From assembly GCF_021654775.1 (NCBI RefSeq), contig NZ_AP025343.1, positions 2,137,501-2,201,500 on the forward strand: a stretch of 64,000 nt of DNA. Reading direction: 5' to 3'. Below, in pieces: positions 52,101 through 59,754 of the stretch. The first letter of the stretch is position 1. Each line of letters begins with the position of its first letter. The notes beneath the pieces were generated by a model. That model had not been told where the DNA came from and made no database searches. It saw nothing but the letters and a program-made list of their open reading frames with translations. This stretch comes from Paenibacillus azoreducens (GTDB lineage: Bacteria; Bacillota; Bacilli; Paenibacillales; Paenibacillaceae). The position numbers were made by a program, and so were the translations under genes.

Positions 52101-52513
52101 TCCGCAGTGAGTTCGGCAAATTAGGCATTCCCGTTTTTTATTTGGATGGACAAACCCCGGCCAAAGAGCGTCTGGATATGTGCGACCGTTTTAACGCCGG
52201 GGAACATGACGTATTCTTGATTTCGCTCAAAGCCGGAGGTACAGGGCTGAATCTGACCGGAGCGGATACCGTCATTTTGTATGATTTGTGGTGGAATCCC
52301 GCAGTGGAAGAGCAGGCGGCGGGGCGGGCTCACCGGATGGGGCAGAAAAATGTGGTCCAGGTCATCCGGCTGGTAACGAAAGGAACCGTGGAGGAAAAAA
52401 TGCTGGAGCTTCAGCAGCGGAAAAAAGACCTGATCCGCGATGTGATGGAGCCTGGCTTCGATTCGCAAACGGCACTGTCGGAACAGGAAATTCGCGAACT
52501 CCTCGCCCTGTAG
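49199..52513 (+). CDS. SWIM zinc-finger SNF2-family helicase
   Basis: 1104 residues. N-terminal SWIM zinc finger: Cys67, Cys69, Cys79 and His81 in ECECAAFGGYYPYCKHIAAV. Then a long Bacterial SNF2-helicase-associated region (about 150-600). Helicase: Walker A ILADDMGLGKTLQS (about 660-673), DEAQ box (778-781), LTGTPIENSVDELW, then the C-terminal half with FSQFTSMLRII, LISLKAGGTGLNLT and AAGRAHRMGQKNVVQVIRLV. An ATP-driven DNA translocase thought to act on protein-DNA complexes or transcription. Monocistronic, with a terminator. Confidence 0.92.
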   Translation: MLAFTAERIRILCGATGYKRGETMMEHGQVMVAERDDEGRCSRAVVQDQEVFHVHIELDDNDFHAECECAAFGGYYPYCKHIAAVLILMLEEDKNGGQAVGRRPGQVMPLPTTGVTSRDIRLTSGLIDLFDKAASHRRKKAGQKLANALKETLSVEFLCKITDEYLPDPKFRIEMKMGLKKQYIVQNIRQLLLHVDEGKQLPFTKLFMYDPGLHSFRDEDWAVIEQLMRIADSEFAYDETGKYYAGFSSSGNQRLLTIPPLAWDALLPLLIEAGALLERDFGDPVQLQAAEGTLPVSFEISSGTGEAYSFEIRGLKRVKVMNAYRCAVLEDRIYRLQDRELFLLSEMKSMLYRHDHAKIQVSPHQMDALMERVVPGLRQIGSVSVDSAIRERIVQPALSAKLYLDRDESVLKARGEFVYGGIVIDALADDWDARKDSELILVRDSDKERKLLDLLTESSFVKCEKEWVLDLAEEESVYDVLYHLLPRLDSWVEVYATDSVKQMMHMGRKAPKIKADADQTMNWLEISFELDGINEKEIRKILLSIVEKKKFYRLSEGSYLSLEGEAFQLFGELYEDFGMKKGDVTGSRMQLPVVRGLQLRDRESGSLQLGKSLRALLDHMLRPGHGEFAIPAELETVLRDYQKEGYQWLKTLGSYRFGGILADDMGLGKTLQSIAFILAEAREQAVRQPILIVAPASLVYNWESEFRRFAPSLKVQVALGARKERIDSLLRIADRESETEADEQTPDQDADVIITSYPSLRKDIRIYREMAFSTLFLDEAQAIKNASTQTAQAVRELTAGCRFALTGTPIENSVDELWAIFDAVFPGLFAGIKNFRGLTPERVARMVQPFILRRLRADVLEELPERIETVQQSELSRDQKKLYAAYLEEFKEETIRDLEFEGFQRSRMKILAGITRLRQLCCHPALFVEDYEGESGKLEQLLEMAQDCLESGRRILIFSQFTSMLRIIRSEFGKLGIPVFYLDGQTPAKERLDMCDRFNAGEHDVFLISLKAGGTGLNLTGADTVILYDLWWNPAVEEQAAGRAHRMGQKNVVQVIRLVTKGTVEEKMLELQQRKKDLIRDVMEPGFDSQTALSEQEIRELLAL

Positions 52514-52527
52514 GTTTAATTTATACC

Positions 52528-52563
52528 AGAGAATCCCATGATAGTCATGGGGTTCTCTTTTTT
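52528..52563 (+). terminator. Intrinsic terminator after the SNF2 gene
   Basis: AGAGAATCCCATG pairs with CATGGGGTTCTCT around a 5-base loop, then TTTTT. Confidence 0.9.
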
Positions 52564-52591
52564 CTAAATGCGGTCTGTCTTCTGTGAAAGT

Positions 52592-52766
52592 ACGTCGAAA
52601 GACGTTTTTGTTAAGATATTAGAAAGTATAAGTTTTTTGGGGTCCCCGCAAAGTATTTGGAAGAAGCATCGAAGCATAGGCTCCGCTCAGTACTTTTGCT
52701 CCGCAAAAGCGCCCCTCTTTGAAGGGCGCCCTTACTTCTTTCCGATACTCTTTGTGGGGTTATTTT
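52592..52766. repeat. ACGTC mini-hairpin plus long CCCCGCAAAG repeat
   Basis: ACGTC GAAA GACGT with TTTTT (52592-52609) precedes a long unit (52639-52766) that begins GGGGTCCCCGCAAAGTATTT, carries TACTTTTGCTCCGCAAAAGC, and ends CGATACTCTTTGTGGGGTTA. The block starts about 30 bases after the SNF2 terminator. Confidence 0.75.
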
Positions 52767-52878
52767 ATTTTGTTTGAGTATTTATGAAGGAGTTTTGGAG
52801 GGGATGGCGAAAATGTATCTAGTATATTTGGCCTATGATCTGATATTCATGGATTTTTGATATGAGGAGAAGAAGGAT

Positions 52879-53865
52879 ATGGGATACAGTACCGATGAGA
52901 ATCCATCTGCCGGGTTTCCGCTGCTGCAGTCTTTTCTTGACCGGAAAAAAGAAAACGAGGTTTGCCGAAGACGAAAGGAACTGCTGGCGCAAAAACATTC
53001 CTTGAAGAATAACCGGACGGATGGGAACGAAGCCGAAAAACACGCATTTGAAGCGGCATGGTATGATCATCAGTTAGAGTGGATTGCATCCGTACACCGG
53101 ATGTGCGGGGAATCGATTGCATGGGATCAAATCGCGGCCACAATGCCTCCGTTTCCGAGGGGAGAGAAGGGCCCGCGTGAAAAGCTGGCTGAAGCAAGCT
53201 GCCTTGAATACAAGCCGACACGGATGCAAAAGCTTTTGAAGCAGGATGACGCCATCAGGCGGGAGCTGGAGAAGCGGCTTGAAGAGGCCAAGGAGCAGGA
53301 TCGGCAGGAGTATACCCGTTGGAAGAATGTAACGGATTTTGCGCACAGTATTCTGGAAGGGAATCGTACAGCCTACCTGCAGGTATTGGAAGAAATCGCG
53401 CCGCTAGCGGATCTGCAGATGATGGGAAGCGGACTTGAGTATACCGTTGTGGATGCGTTGACGGTAGAAGTGGAAATGGACGTGAACTCCGGGCAGATGA
53501 TCCCGCATGAGTCCAAACAACTGAGCGGGGACGGAATGTTTACGGCAAACCCGCTTCGCATGGAAGAGCGATATGAACTCGAACGTCAATACGTATGCGG
53601 TTCGGTGCTCAGGGTCGCCCGCGAATTGTGTGCGGTGCTGCCGGTCGATACGGTTCTCGTTCATGCCAAAGATACGAAATTCAACCGGGAGACAGGTCAG
53701 GAGGAATATGTGACGGTGTTGTCGATCCGGTTTGAACGTCCTTTGCTATCAAAATTGGATTTGGAGAAGGCGATCTGCCCCCAGCTGAAGGCTTATTTTC
53801 ATCATCATGTCAAGTTCGATGCCGCATGGGGGTTTTTGCCGGTTGAGCAGTTGGGCCGCCTTTAA
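52879..53865 (+). CDS. Protein of unknown function
   Basis: 328 residues, not recognised. No signal or membrane segment. Residues about 20-50 are very basic/charged; about 100-150 form a likely coiled coil (KLLKQDDAIRRELEKRLEEA). The C-terminal third (about 175-328) looks like an alternating alpha/beta domain with ALTVEVEMDVNSGQMIPHES and EEYVTVLSIRFERPLLSKLD. AGGAGAAGAAGG precedes the ATG. Single gene between an intergenic repeat and the mannitol promoter region. Codon use appears like its neighbours. Confidence 0.75.
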   Translation: MGYSTDENPSAGFPLLQSFLDRKKENEVCRRRKELLAQKHSLKNNRTDGNEAEKHAFEAAWYDHQLEWIASVHRMCGESIAWDQIAATMPPFPRGEKGPREKLAEASCLEYKPTRMQKLLKQDDAIRRELEKRLEEAKEQDRQEYTRWKNVTDFAHSILEGNRTAYLQVLEEIAPLADLQMMGSGLEYTVVDALTVEVEMDVNSGQMIPHESKQLSGDGMFTANPLRMEERYELERQYVCGSVLRVARELCAVLPVDTVLVHAKDTKFNRETGQEEYVTVLSIRFERPLLSKLDLEKAICPQLKAYFHHHVKFDAAWGFLPVEQLGRL

Positions 53866-54096
53866 ATATCATAATATGATCATGCCGCTGGACTGCGGGA
53901 TTTTGCCTGATTTATTCATCAGATGCAAAGTACCGACGGGACGACGGCTTTTTTTATGCATGCTAGGCAGTCATTCCCTTTTTTGCCCCATTTTCATCTT
54001 GGCTACATTACTTTCAGAACATTTTGAAGTAAACGTTGCGGTCTGAACGACTGCTGGATGGATTCCAGCAGCCAATATCTCTAAATCGCCTATTTT

Positions 54097-54121
54097 GCGC
54101 CCTGATCAAGGGCGCTTTTTT
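54097..54121 (+). terminator. Terminator in the 505-base gap before mtlA
   Basis: GCGCCCT gatca AGGGCGC with TTTTTT. Upstream in the gap a perfect CTGCTGG...CCAGCAG inverted pair lies at 54051-54071. No gene seen in 53866-54370. Confidence 0.8.
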
Positions 54122-54256
54122 AGTCTATAGGATGAGGAAAGTTATCCAATACCGGCGCTTCACGCGTAAAACCTGGATGAAAATTAAGCTTCAAAAGGCT
54201 TGAGAATCCGGGCATACGGCGGAAATCATAAAGTTTTGTCATCAGGGTTCCTGACA

Positions 54257-54271
54257 ATATAGCGTTTTCAT
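54257..54271. promoter_or_regulatory. cre-like site at the mtlA promoter
   Basis: On the minus strand ATGAAAACGCTATAT matches WTGNAANCGNWNNCW except at position 14. It abuts the -35 box of the candidate mtlA promoter, as expected for CcpA repression of mannitol genes. Confidence 0.5.
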
Positions 54272-54275
54272 TTTG

Positions 54276-54304
54276 TTGAGTGTCAGGCTGACGCTGGCTA
54301 GGAT
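54276..54304 (+). promoter_or_regulatory. Candidate promoter of the mtl operon
   Basis: TTGAGT (54276-54281), 17-base spacer, TAGGAT (54299-54304). Weak boxes fit a promoter that needs the MtlR activator. Confidence 0.45.
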
Positions 54305-54370
54305 TGGATATAGGGCGAACGGCATATTGCAAAGTTTCGTTCTACAAAAATCTAAAAGGAGGCTATTCTC

Positions 54371-55846
54371 ATGGCCCAATCTACTTCTTTCTCCGCGTCC
54401 GGCGCCGCACGGGTCGGGGTTCAAAAATTCGGGCGCTTCCTGAGCGGCATGGTCATGCCGAACATCGGAGCGTTCATTGCGTGGGGCTTGATTACCGCAC
54501 TTTTCATTCCGACAGGCTGGATCCCGAACGAATACTTCGCTAAGCTTGTCGACCCCATGATCAAGTATTTGCTCCCGCTGCTGATCGGGTATACCGGGGG
54601 CACGATGGTGCACAAGCAGCGCGGCGGGGTCATCGGCGCCCTGGTCACCATGGGTGTCATCATCGGAACCGACATTCCGATGTTCCTCGGCGCAATGGCG
54701 GTTGGACCAGGCGCCGCCTGGGTGCTCAAGAAATTTGATCAAGCCGTTGAAGGCAAAATCAAGTCTGGCTTTGAGATGCTGGTTAACAACTTCTCACTTG
54801 GCATCATCGGCGGCGTGCTCGTTCTGATCACTTATTCGATCGTTGGACGGATCATTGAAGCCGTAACGAATGTTCTTTCTTCCGGCGTCGAGTTTCTGGT
54901 TCATCATCATCTGATTCCGCTGGTCAACATTTTGATCGAGCCAGCGAAAGTGCTGTTCCTGAACAACGCCATTAACCACGGCGTTTTGAGCCCGATTGCG
55001 ATTGAGCAGGCACAGAGCGCAGGCAAATCGATCCTGTTCATGCTGGAATCGAACCCGGGTCCGGGGCTTGGCGTCCTGCTCGCGTATATGATCGTTGGCC
55101 GCGGTTCGGCCCGTCAATCCGCCTCAGGGGCTGCGATTATCCACTTTTTCGGCGGTATTCATGAAATTTACTTCCCTTACATTCTGATGAATCCGCGCCT
55201 GATCCTTGCCGCAATGGCTGGCGGTGTGACAGGAACATTCACGTTCTCGCTGATGAACGCAGGCCTCGTCGGACCGCCTTCACCCGGCAGCATCATTGCT
55301 TACCTGGCTATGGCGCCGCGCGGTGAAATTCTTCCGGTGCTCAGCGGCGTGATCACCGCGGCGATCGTATCCTTTGCCGTGGCCGCGCTTCTACTGAAGA
55401 CGAGCAAGAAGTCGGAAGAGGACCGGGAAGATCTGGATGAGGCAACCCAAAGAGTGAAAGACATGAAAGCTGCAGGAACTTACACTGCAGCGGCTGCCGC
55501 TGCATCAGAAGGGGACAAAGAAGCTACGCCTAACACCGGAGTAACTGGTACCGCAGCGCAGAAGAGCAAGGAGGAGGTTCATAAGATCATCGTTGCTTGC
55601 GATGCCGGAATGGGATCCAGCGCCATGGGCGCTTCAATTCTACGCAAGAAGATGAAAGCCGCAGGATCGGCAATCGAAGTGATTAACACGGCCATCAGCG
55701 ACATTCCGTCCGACTCGGATATCGTAGTGACGCATAAGACGCTGACGGACCGTGCTCGCGAAGTGGCACCGCAAGCGGAGCATATTTCCATCGACAATTT
55801 CCTGAAGAGTCCGGAATATGACGAGCTTGTAGAACGCCTGAAATAA
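54371..55846 (+). CDS. mtlA: Mannitol PTS permease, EIICB component
   Basis: Imports and phosphorylates mannitol. 491 residues: membrane IIC domain (about 1-345; PNIGAFIAWGLITALFIPTG, NNAINHGVLSPIAIEQAQ, HFFGGIHEIYFPYILMNPRL), an Ala-rich linker, and a C-terminal IIB domain (about 400-491) whose phosphorylated cysteine is in KIIVACDAGMGSSAMGASIL. EIIA is separate (mtlF). AAAAGGAGG precedes the ATG. First gene of mtlA-mtlR-mtlF-mtlD-ptsI-ptsH. Confidence 0.96.
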   Translation: MAQSTSFSASGAARVGVQKFGRFLSGMVMPNIGAFIAWGLITALFIPTGWIPNEYFAKLVDPMIKYLLPLLIGYTGGTMVHKQRGGVIGALVTMGVIIGTDIPMFLGAMAVGPGAAWVLKKFDQAVEGKIKSGFEMLVNNFSLGIIGGVLVLITYSIVGRIIEAVTNVLSSGVEFLVHHHLIPLVNILIEPAKVLFLNNAINHGVLSPIAIEQAQSAGKSILFMLESNPGPGLGVLLAYMIVGRGSARQSASGAAIIHFFGGIHEIYFPYILMNPRLILAAMAGGVTGTFTFSLMNAGLVGPPSPGSIIAYLAMAPRGEILPVLSGVITAAIVSFAVAALLLKTSKKSEEDREDLDEATQRVKDMKAAGTYTAAAAAASEGDKEATPNTGVTGTAAQKSKEEVHKIIVACDAGMGSSAMGASILRKKMKAAGSAIEVINTAISDIPSDSDIVVTHKTLTDRAREVAPQAEHISIDNFLKSPEYDELVERLK

Positions 55847-55925
55847 CTATAAACGCTAGGGCGAATGGATGCGGGTATTTGGGCCGGCATTAGCGCCTAT
55901 TGCGACCGTTATGGAGGCTTATCGG

Positions 55926-58103
55926 ATGGAACTGACACACCGCGTTGGACAGATCCTGGGTTTGTTACTGCGCAGCCCGTATGAAAGCACGGTTGCGGAA
56001 ATCGCGAGCAGCATTCGCGTCAGCCCGCGGACTGTGCACAGGGAACTGGATGCGGTAGAGAGCTATCTGCACCGCTATGGGATTACCCTGCACCGCAAGG
56101 CCGGTTCCGGACTCATCGTGGAAGGCAAGCCCGATGAGATTGAAAAGGTCCGGTCGGAACTGCTCGTTCCGGCCAATGTTGAATTCTCGGCGGATGAACG
56201 GCAGATTTACCTGCTTTACAGGCTCCTGGCATCAAGGGAACCGGTTAAGCTGTTCACGCTGGCTCACGAGATGAAGGTAACCGTCCCTACCATCGGAGCG
56301 GACTTGGATGATTTGACGGACTGGATTGGCAATCAGGGATTGTTGCTCATTCGGCGGCGCGGCTACGGGGTGGAAATTACCGGATCGGAGTCGCTAATTC
56401 GCGAGGCAATACGTAACCTCATACAGTATCGGCTGGATGATCTGTGGCTTATCGCCGGAGCTGGCCAAAAGCCGCTGCATCCGGTGGATGCGAAGATGGC
56501 CGAATTAGCGGGCGTGGACTGCATTACGGTGATTGAAGAAATTTTATGGAAGTGGGAGGAGATGGAACAGAAGGAGCCTTTCAGTGAAGATGCCTATACC
56601 GATCTGCTGATCCGTCTCTCCATTGCCGCGTCCCGCATTCGCTCAGGCATCGAAGTCAGCGAAGCGGAAGCCGCGCGGCTCGCTAATTTGCAGGGATTTG
56701 GCCGGGCAGGCGGAATGCCGCTACCCGATACGAAGCTAAAGGCGGCAGATACCTTGTGCAGGCAGCTCGGCGAAGCGCTGAATACGACCTATTCATCCGC
56801 TGAAGTGAAGTATGCAGCCGAACTGCTTGAGAGGGCTTCCGCGCATTCAAGCGGAATGCTCCCCGCGGACGATTTGGAGCTGGCCGGATCGGTCAGGTCG
56901 TTCATCCGAAAAATGGGGGAACTGGACGCGAACGATTACACCGCGGACCGATCCCTCCGGGATGGTCTGTTCACTCATCTGAAGGCGGCAATGGAGCGAA
57001 TTAGCGCCGGGCAGCGTATCCGTAATCCGCTGCTGGAAGCGATCCGCAAAAATTATTCGGTGCTGTTCGGCCGGGTCCGGCAGGCAGCGGATATCGTATT
57101 TCCGACCATCCTTATTCCGGATGAGGAAATCGCTTTTTTGGTGATGCATTTCGGGGCTTCACGCGAGCGGCTCGGACAGGTTCACCCGCATGTGCGTGCG
57201 GTGATCGTATGCACGAGCGGGATCGGAACTTCCAAAATGCTGGCAGCAAGGCTTCGGAAGGAATTTCCTCAGATGCACATTGTGGAGCAGGCATCATGGT
57301 ATGAAGCCGCCCGGATCCCGAAAACAAACTACGACCTTATCATCAGCACCGTGGATTTGTCGATTCCCGAAGAGCAATACCTGAAGCTTAGCCCGCTGCT
57401 AACCCCTGCAGAGGCGGATAAACTGCGTGACTATATCCGAAGACGCGTCATGCAGAAGACGTTGAACGAGATTCGGGCAGACAAACCGAAGCCGCCCAAA
57501 CTCTTGGAGGATTTTGGCCCTCCGCCCGGAGAGTTAGAATCGACTGCCAGCTGTGGTGAAGCGGACCGCAGGCCCGAGATGGAAGGCTTGCTTTCCCTGA
57601 GCAAAACCGTTCAGCAGAGCATCGAGCTGCTCGAAGCCTTCCGGGTTCTTCCGCTACGGATAACAGGGGCGCCAAGTCTTGGCAAGTGGCTTCGCGCTGC
57701 TTGCAATCACCCGGAACTCGGGGAGGTCATCAGCGATCCTGAAGCTGTCGTCCTGCAACTGCTGCAGCGTGAACAGCATGGGACGCAGCTGATCCCGGGG
57801 ACGGAGCTGGCGTTGTTTCACACGCGGAGCGAGATGGCGAAACGACCGTCCTTAATGCTGTTCGAGCTGGATCAGCCGTTCAAAATGGACGATTCGGGCC
57901 CTGTCGAGCTGTCGCGTTTTCTGCTGATGCTGGCCCCGAGACAGCTGACCGGCGAAAGCTTGAAAGTACTGAGCGAAATCAGCGCAACGCTGCTGGACAG
58001 CGATATGATCGAGGCGCTTGCGGAGGGGCGGGAGCACCGGATAAGGGATCTGATGTCCGCCCATCTCCGCGCTTACTTAAAAAACAAACTGGAGAGAGAG
58101 TGA
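55926..58103 (+). CDS. mtlR: Mannitol operon activator MtlR (PRD/PTS-controlled)
   Basis: 725 residues: N-terminal HTH_11 (MELTHRVGQILGLLLRSPYE; IASSIRVSPRTVHRELDAVE), two PTS regulation domains (about 190-400), an EIIB-Gat-like domain with a cysteine in VIVCTSGIGTSKMLAARL, and a C-terminal EIIA-like domain (about 575-720, LALFHTRSEMAKRPSLMLFE). Phosphorylation by the PTS tunes activity. The ATG at 55926 follows GGAGG by 8 bases; earlier in-frame codons lack a site. It lies inside the operon it controls. Confidence 0.93.
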   Translation: MELTHRVGQILGLLLRSPYESTVAEIASSIRVSPRTVHRELDAVESYLHRYGITLHRKAGSGLIVEGKPDEIEKVRSELLVPANVEFSADERQIYLLYRLLASREPVKLFTLAHEMKVTVPTIGADLDDLTDWIGNQGLLLIRRRGYGVEITGSESLIREAIRNLIQYRLDDLWLIAGAGQKPLHPVDAKMAELAGVDCITVIEEILWKWEEMEQKEPFSEDAYTDLLIRLSIAASRIRSGIEVSEAEAARLANLQGFGRAGGMPLPDTKLKAADTLCRQLGEALNTTYSSAEVKYAAELLERASAHSSGMLPADDLELAGSVRSFIRKMGELDANDYTADRSLRDGLFTHLKAAMERISAGQRIRNPLLEAIRKNYSVLFGRVRQAADIVFPTILIPDEEIAFLVMHFGASRERLGQVHPHVRAVIVCTSGIGTSKMLAARLRKEFPQMHIVEQASWYEAARIPKTNYDLIISTVDLSIPEEQYLKLSPLLTPAEADKLRDYIRRRVMQKTLNEIRADKPKPPKLLEDFGPPPGELESTASCGEADRRPEMEGLLSLSKTVQQSIELLEAFRVLPLRITGAPSLGKWLRAACNHPELGEVISDPEAVVLQLLQREQHGTQLIPGTELALFHTRSEMAKRPSLMLFELDQPFKMDDSGPVELSRFLLMLAPRQLTGESLKVLSEISATLLDSDMIEALAEGREHRIRDLMSAHLRAYLKNKLERE

Positions 58104-58109
58104 TCATCA

Positions 58110-58547
58110 ATGAGCATTTTATCCGCAGATCAAATCCGTTTAAAGGTGAAAGTATCCGACAAATACGAAGCCATTCGCATGGCCGGCCAGATGCTGGTCG
58201 ACGGCGGTCACGCGGATTATGAATATATCGAGAAAATGATAGAACGCGAAAATGCGCTCTCAACCTATATGGGCGCCGGGCTCGCCATTCCCCACGGTAC
58301 CAATGAAGCCAAAGGGATGATCAAATCCACCGGGCTTGCCGTGCTGCAAATCCCGGATGGAGTTGATTTCGGCGGCGACGAGCCGGCCGTGCTGGTGGTC
58401 GGAATCGCCGCGCAAAACGGCGAACATATGGATATTCTGACCAGCGTCGCCATGGTATGCTCGGATGAGGACAGCATGGAAGCCATCCGTACGGCGAAGA
58501 CTGCGGAAGAAATATTGGGCATTTTTGAAAGCGGGATGGAAGAATGA
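58110..58547 (+). CDS. mtlF: Mannitol PTS EIIA component
   Basis: 145-residue EIIA of the fructose-mannitol type; accepts phosphate from HPr and passes it to MtlA IIB. The active histidine is in GAGLAIPHGTNEAKGMI. GAGAGAGTG precedes the ATG, 6 bases after the mtlR stop. The stop overlaps the mtlD start (ATGA). Confidence 0.95.
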   Translation: MSILSADQIRLKVKVSDKYEAIRMAGQMLVDGGHADYEYIEKMIERENALSTYMGAGLAIPHGTNEAKGMIKSTGLAVLQIPDGVDFGGDEPAVLVVGIAAQNGEHMDILTSVAMVCSDEDSMEAIRTAKTAEEILGIFESGMEE

Positions 58548-59680
58548 AGGCTCTTCACTTTGGCGCAGGCAATATCGGCAGAGGATTTATCGGTCTGCTG
58601 CTGTCGCAGTCGGGATACGAAGTTGTCTTCTCCGACGTCAATGAATCGTTGGTCCGGTCGCTGCAGGAACGTGGATCTTATACCGTAACCATCGCGGACG
58701 AAAATGGGGAGCGTATCCCCGTTCACGGAGTACGTGCCATTGACGGCCGGGACCTTGCTCTGGTTGCTGAGGAGGTTGCGACGGCCGATTTGGTTACGAC
58801 GGCGGTCGGCGTTCCGATCCTGAAGCATATTGCGCCGGGCATTGCCGCAGGGATCAAGCTTCGCATGAAGCGAGGAGGTTCTTCGCTTCATATCATTGCA
58901 TGCGAGAATGCCATCGGGGCCAGCACCCAGCTGAAGGAACATGTTATGGGTCTGCTATCTTTGGAAGAGAAGCAGCAGGCGGCTTCGATCGCAGCTTTTC
59001 CGGATTCGGCGGTGGACCGTATCGTGCCGCTTCAGCATCATGAAGATCCGCTTGCCGTTACGGTGGAGCCCTTCTATGAATGGGTCATCAACCGCTCCCA
59101 AATGTTCCCGGGTGCGAAGGAAATCAGCGGGGTTCATTACGTTGACGACTTGATTCCTTACATCGAGCGGAAGCTGTTTACCGTGAATACCGGCCACTGC
59201 AGTGCAGCCTATGCCGGTTACCGCAAAAGGTATGACACCATTCAGGAAGCCATGAAGGATGAAGAGGTGGTTGGCCTCGTTACCGGAGCGCTGCAGGAAA
59301 CGGGAAGCATGCTGGTGCGTGCCTACGGCTTCGACGCTGCGGAGCATGAAGCTTATATCCACAAAATTGTAGACCGTTTCCGCAACCCTTATTTAAGTGA
59401 TGAGGTTATCCGGGTCGGCCGTTCTCCAATTCGCAAGCTTTCGCCTGATGACCGTCTGGTGCGGCCGGCACTTCGGGCTTGGGAGCAGGGAGGAAACATC
59501 GGACATTTGACAAAGGTGATGGCGCTTGCGCTCAAATTCGATTACGCGGGGGATCCGGAGGCAGCCCGGCTGCAGGGTCTGATCGGAGAGAAGGGCGTAC
59601 GCCGGGCGTTTGCCGAAGTGAGCGGGCTTGAATCCGATCATGCTCTGACCCAGCGCGTCATGGACGATTATGAACGGTGA
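58544..59680 (+). CDS. mtlD: Mannitol-1-phosphate 5-dehydrogenase
   Basis: Oxidises mannitol 1-phosphate to fructose 6-phosphate with NAD+. 378 residues: KALHFGAGNIGRGFIGLLLS (NAD-binding start), IIACENAIGASTQLK, FPDSAVDRIVPLQ, KLFTVNTGHCSAAYAGY (catalytic lysine region KLFTVNTGH). Translationally coupled to mtlF by a 4-base overlap. Confidence 0.96.
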   Translation: MKALHFGAGNIGRGFIGLLLSQSGYEVVFSDVNESLVRSLQERGSYTVTIADENGERIPVHGVRAIDGRDLALVAEEVATADLVTTAVGVPILKHIAPGIAAGIKLRMKRGGSSLHIIACENAIGASTQLKEHVMGLLSLEEKQQAASIAAFPDSAVDRIVPLQHHEDPLAVTVEPFYEWVINRSQMFPGAKEISGVHYVDDLIPYIERKLFTVNTGHCSAAYAGYRKRYDTIQEAMKDEEVVGLVTGALQETGSMLVRAYGFDAAEHEAYIHKIVDRFRNPYLSDEVIRVGRSPIRKLSPDDRLVRPALRAWEQGGNIGHLTKVMALALKFDYAGDPEAARLQGLIGEKGVRRAFAEVSGLESDHALTQRVMDDYER

Positions 59681-59754
59681 TGATGGATAGATAGGCAGCA
59701 AAGTAAATGGTGATTGGGCTCAGAAAAGATCGTAAACACTAAGGAGGTATTGCC

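Noticed and set aside
53925..53960. Terminator directly after the unknown 52.9-kb gene
   Set aside because: Only a CCG/CGG three-base stem precedes the T-run; too weak to call.
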